From Clostridia bacterium (GTDB taxonomy: Bacteria; Bacillota; Clostridia; Christensenellales; Aristaeellaceae), in the NCBI GenBank assembly GCA_017429695.1, contig JAFROK010000001.1:21725-85724 (forward strand): a DNA stretch of 64,000 bases, written 5' to 3'. Positions 62,187-64,000 of the stretch are shown here, in pieces. The notes beneath the pieces are model-generated. The model was given only the letters and a program-made list of their open reading frames with translations, ran no database searches and was not told where the DNA came from. Position 1 is the first letter of the stretch. Every line of letters starts with the position of its first letter. The position numbers and the translations under genes were made by a program.

Positions 62187-62999
62187 CTATCCTTGATTAA
62201 AAAGCTGTCTATTGCGGTTATTCGCCTGATAAGAGTACGAATGCGGAGGATCAATCATCAATTGTGCGAAGTATAGTAGCAATATGAATTCCGCGTTCAG
62301 GTTATAATGGTATATTGGTTGAGCTTTTTTCCCTTCCATTAGCGAGGCTTCCCTCAAAATCTTCAGAGCCAGAAGTTTCGCGATAACTGTGTCTGTAGTT
62401 TCCCGATCAAAAGCCAAACCTTCCATGAATGCCGAAACAGAGAAGAAAGCCTTTTCATGTTTCTGCAAAAAGAACATCGCCTTTAAAACATTTGTGTCGC
62501 CAAGCGCTGAAAACAGTTCAGCCATTCGCTCATCCGGCGTTATGGCGGATTCAAAGCCGTTCTCCGGCTCGGGAAGCAGCAGAAGGAAGGGGTTCTTCAC
62601 TGTACGGACCCTTCCTATCAGGATTCCGTAATCATCAATGATTTGTGTGTATACATCCTCCGCTTGTGAAAAACAATTTTCATCGTAATGTGTTTCGCCC
62701 ATCATAGCCAGACTGCTGAGTCTGGCGATCTCAAATATGCGATGAAAACGTGCCGAATACGGAATATCAGCAATCTGATGCATGAACTGTTCTTCAAAAC
62801 ATCGTGTTTCTTCCTCACGTCCAAACAGCGCATCAATTGTGACTCCAAGGCTGTCCGCAATGCGGGGCAGCAGTGCCGCATCCGGCATACCGCCGCTTTC
62901 CCATTTACTTACCGCCTGCGGTGAGACCCCGACTGCTTCAGCAATATCTTCTTGTTTGATCCCTTTCTGTTTTCTTTTTTCCTTCAGGCAGAATTCCAT
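62187..62999 (-). CDS. XRE-family transcriptional regulator
   Basis: 270 residues. An N-terminal HTH_3 (KQEDIAEAVGVSPQAVSKWESGG, about 13-40) is followed by a large helical domain and a part resembling winged helices (LAFDRETTDTVIAKLLALKIL). Ligand or signal unknown. AGGTG-type site before ATG 62999. A perfect palindrome lies 34 bases upstream of its start and may be its operator. Confidence 0.86.
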   Translation of the reverse strand: MEFCLKEKRKQKGIKQEDIAEAVGVSPQAVSKWESGGMPDAALLPRIADSLGVTIDALFGREEETRCFEEQFMHQIADIPYSARFHRIFEIARLSSLAMMGETHYDENCFSQAEDVYTQIIDDYGILIGRVRTVKNPFLLLLPEPENGFESAITPDERMAELFSALGDTNVLKAMFFLQKHEKAFFSVSAFMEGLAFDRETTDTVIAKLLALKILREASLMEGKKAQPIYHYNLNAEFILLLYFAQLMIDPPHSYSYQANNRNRQLFNQG

Positions 63000-63032
63000 T
63001 AAAACACCTCCCGACTGTGATTACATCTGATT

Positions 63033-63042
63033 GCACCGGTGC
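63033..63042. promoter_or_regulatory. Palindrome GCACCGGTGC, possible operator
   Basis: A perfect 10-base palindrome between the XRE gene and the flavoprotein gene. Confidence 0.4.
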
Positions 63043-63181
63043 GTGTTTAACATATCATAAAACATCGGTTGATTAAAGGGATTGGTTTTTGAAATAATCA
63101 AATGCAAGTTGTTGTATATGGATTTATTCTACCTATATTTGAATTGCAATCGAATCCTGTATGCAGAATCTGTATATGAAA

Positions 63182-63191
63182 GCACCGGTAC
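63182..63191. promoter_or_regulatory. Near-palindrome GCACCGGTAC, possible second operator
   Basis: Differs from the palindrome at 63033 by one base and lies just behind the flavoprotein gene. Confidence 0.35.
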
Positions 63192-63248
63192 TGAAAAAAT
63201 GTATTCTGATATTCCTCATGATTGAATATCTTGCTAAACGGGTCAATC

Positions 63249-63797
63249 TCAATGTGAAAAAAAGCTGATAATGCTCTCTATTCCCTGAATTGCATTTCTA
63301 TCATCAGCAGCAGGTAAATCATTTGTGCGATGGCTGGATACCAATTCATGTATGGTGTGGCAGTTCATATGATGCAGAAGAATACAGGCAGTACTGTACG
63401 CTTTATCCATATGTCCGTCACCGCCTCCAACCAATATTACTGCGCCTTTTTTCTTCTTCAGAATAGGTTTTTCTTTTCGGAAAGCAGTAGAACAGTAATA
63501 TGTCTGGAGTCTGCTTCCTAAGTCCAGAAGTTTTCCTGTCAGTTCCGAAAAATATACCGGTGATGCAATTATTATGTTGTCGCACTCCTGAATGTATTCA
63601 TATATATCCAGCATTTCGTCCTCTATTGCACATCCGGTGTGATCCCAGCAGTACCGGCAGTCAACACAGGGAGAGATATTGCATCTGTATGCATTGATTA
63701 TCTTATATTCTCCGGAGATATTTTCCGTTACTATTTTGATAAGACTGACAGTATCTCCATTTTCCCTTGGAGAGCCATTCAATATTAATGTCTTCAC
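63249..63797 (-). CDS. NADPH-dependent FMN reductase/flavodoxin-type protein
   Basis: 182 residues: MKTLILNGSPRENGDTVSLI (FMN phosphate loop), SPCVDCRYCWDHTGC (Cys cluster seen in iron-sulfur flavoprotein-like members), IIIASPVYFSELTG and ILVGGGDGHMDK. Likely an electron-transfer flavoprotein. Same strand as the XRE gene, 249 bases upstream of it. Confidence 0.87.
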   Translation of the reverse strand: MKTLILNGSPRENGDTVSLIKIVTENISGEYKIINAYRCNISPCVDCRYCWDHTGCAIEDEMLDIYEYIQECDNIIIASPVYFSELTGKLLDLGSRLQTYYCSTAFRKEKPILKKKKGAVILVGGGDGHMDKAYSTACILLHHMNCHTIHELVSSHRTNDLPAADDRNAIQGIESIISFFSH

Positions 63798-64000
63798 AAG
63801 ACCTCCTTATACTTATATTCCTGATCGTCATAACAGGTTCATTGACAAATCGGAATTGTCTGTATCATAGATTATCGGCACTAAATTATCTGTGCACACA
63901 ATCGCAGAGTATTGTCGGAATTCCGATTGATGTCAACATTCTGTAAATAGCACTCGCCTTATCACTATACAACAGATCCTGTGGCTGTTGATCAAAAGCA
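63798..64000. other. Right edge, no gene seen
   Basis: AT-rich, no supported reading frame; it probably holds the promoter of the flavoprotein gene on the minus strand. Confidence 0.5.

Overview
The window looks like chromosome of a Gram-positive, anaerobic, probably gut- or rumen-living member of the class Clostridia. This is inference from gene content: a spoVB-mazG-hup-rqcP block as in spore-forming Firmicutes, an ylxM-ffh pair, a non-mevalonate ispDF fusion, a complete PTS, a secreted GH5 glucanase, and many secreted proteins without sortase motifs. The DNA is fairly GC-rich, promoters are sigma-A-like (TTGACA-17-TATAAT), and most operons are tightly packed with ATGA or GTGA start/stop overlaps. 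No species can be named from the sequence alone.

Layout. 1-1834 (minus): start of ffh, ylxM, and a secreted peptidoglycan-binding protein. 2101-8290 (plus): a sugar-PTS operon (fructokinase, HAD phosphatase, EIIBCA, HPr, EI). 8395-14638 (plus): topB, pepF, UDP-GlcNAc 2-epimerase and a pyruvyl transferase-like protein. 14714-16715 (minus): rpmB and two GT2 glycosyltransferases. 16853-19046 (plus): an NYN/OST-HTH protein, a membrane-anchored protein and a DUF308-like membrane protein. 19109-27473: queH (minus), then upp, a GH127-like protein, dus and three chained secreted proteins. 27559-35337 (minus): ispDF, rqcP, hup, mazG, spoVB, then trkH-trkA. 35487-42227 (plus): GH5 endoglucanase, a 44-residue membrane peptide, two Nudix proteins (one fused to a Cys-rich domain), a GNAT protein, a split chromate transporter, a protease remnant, peptidase E, RidA and a flavoredoxin. 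42382-44325 (minus): a membrane-anchored coiled coil fused to a HAD phosphatase.

45610-56884 (plus) is the most striking part. An ECF sigma factor, an eight-helix membrane protein and a PrsW-like intramembrane protease form one coupled unit. A second coupled unit follows directly: a 116-residue two-helix protein, a secreted trypsin-like protease and a 2703-residue secreted surface protein. I read this as a possible self-contained system in which regulated proteolysis frees a sigma factor that drives a giant exoprotein with its own maturation protease. The anti-sigma factor and the sigma target promoter are not proven.

57441-61620 is a small phage-like island (portal and terminase, no capsid, tail or integrase), followed by tRNA-Trp. 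The right end holds an XRE regulator and an NADPH-dependent FMN reductase-type flavoprotein (both minus) with two near-identical palindromes between them.

Dispersed short repeats (a 31-bp TCAGGATGACA-type element in three intergenic places, heptamer arrays, and a ~50-bp imperfect tandem repeat before upp) lie between operons.
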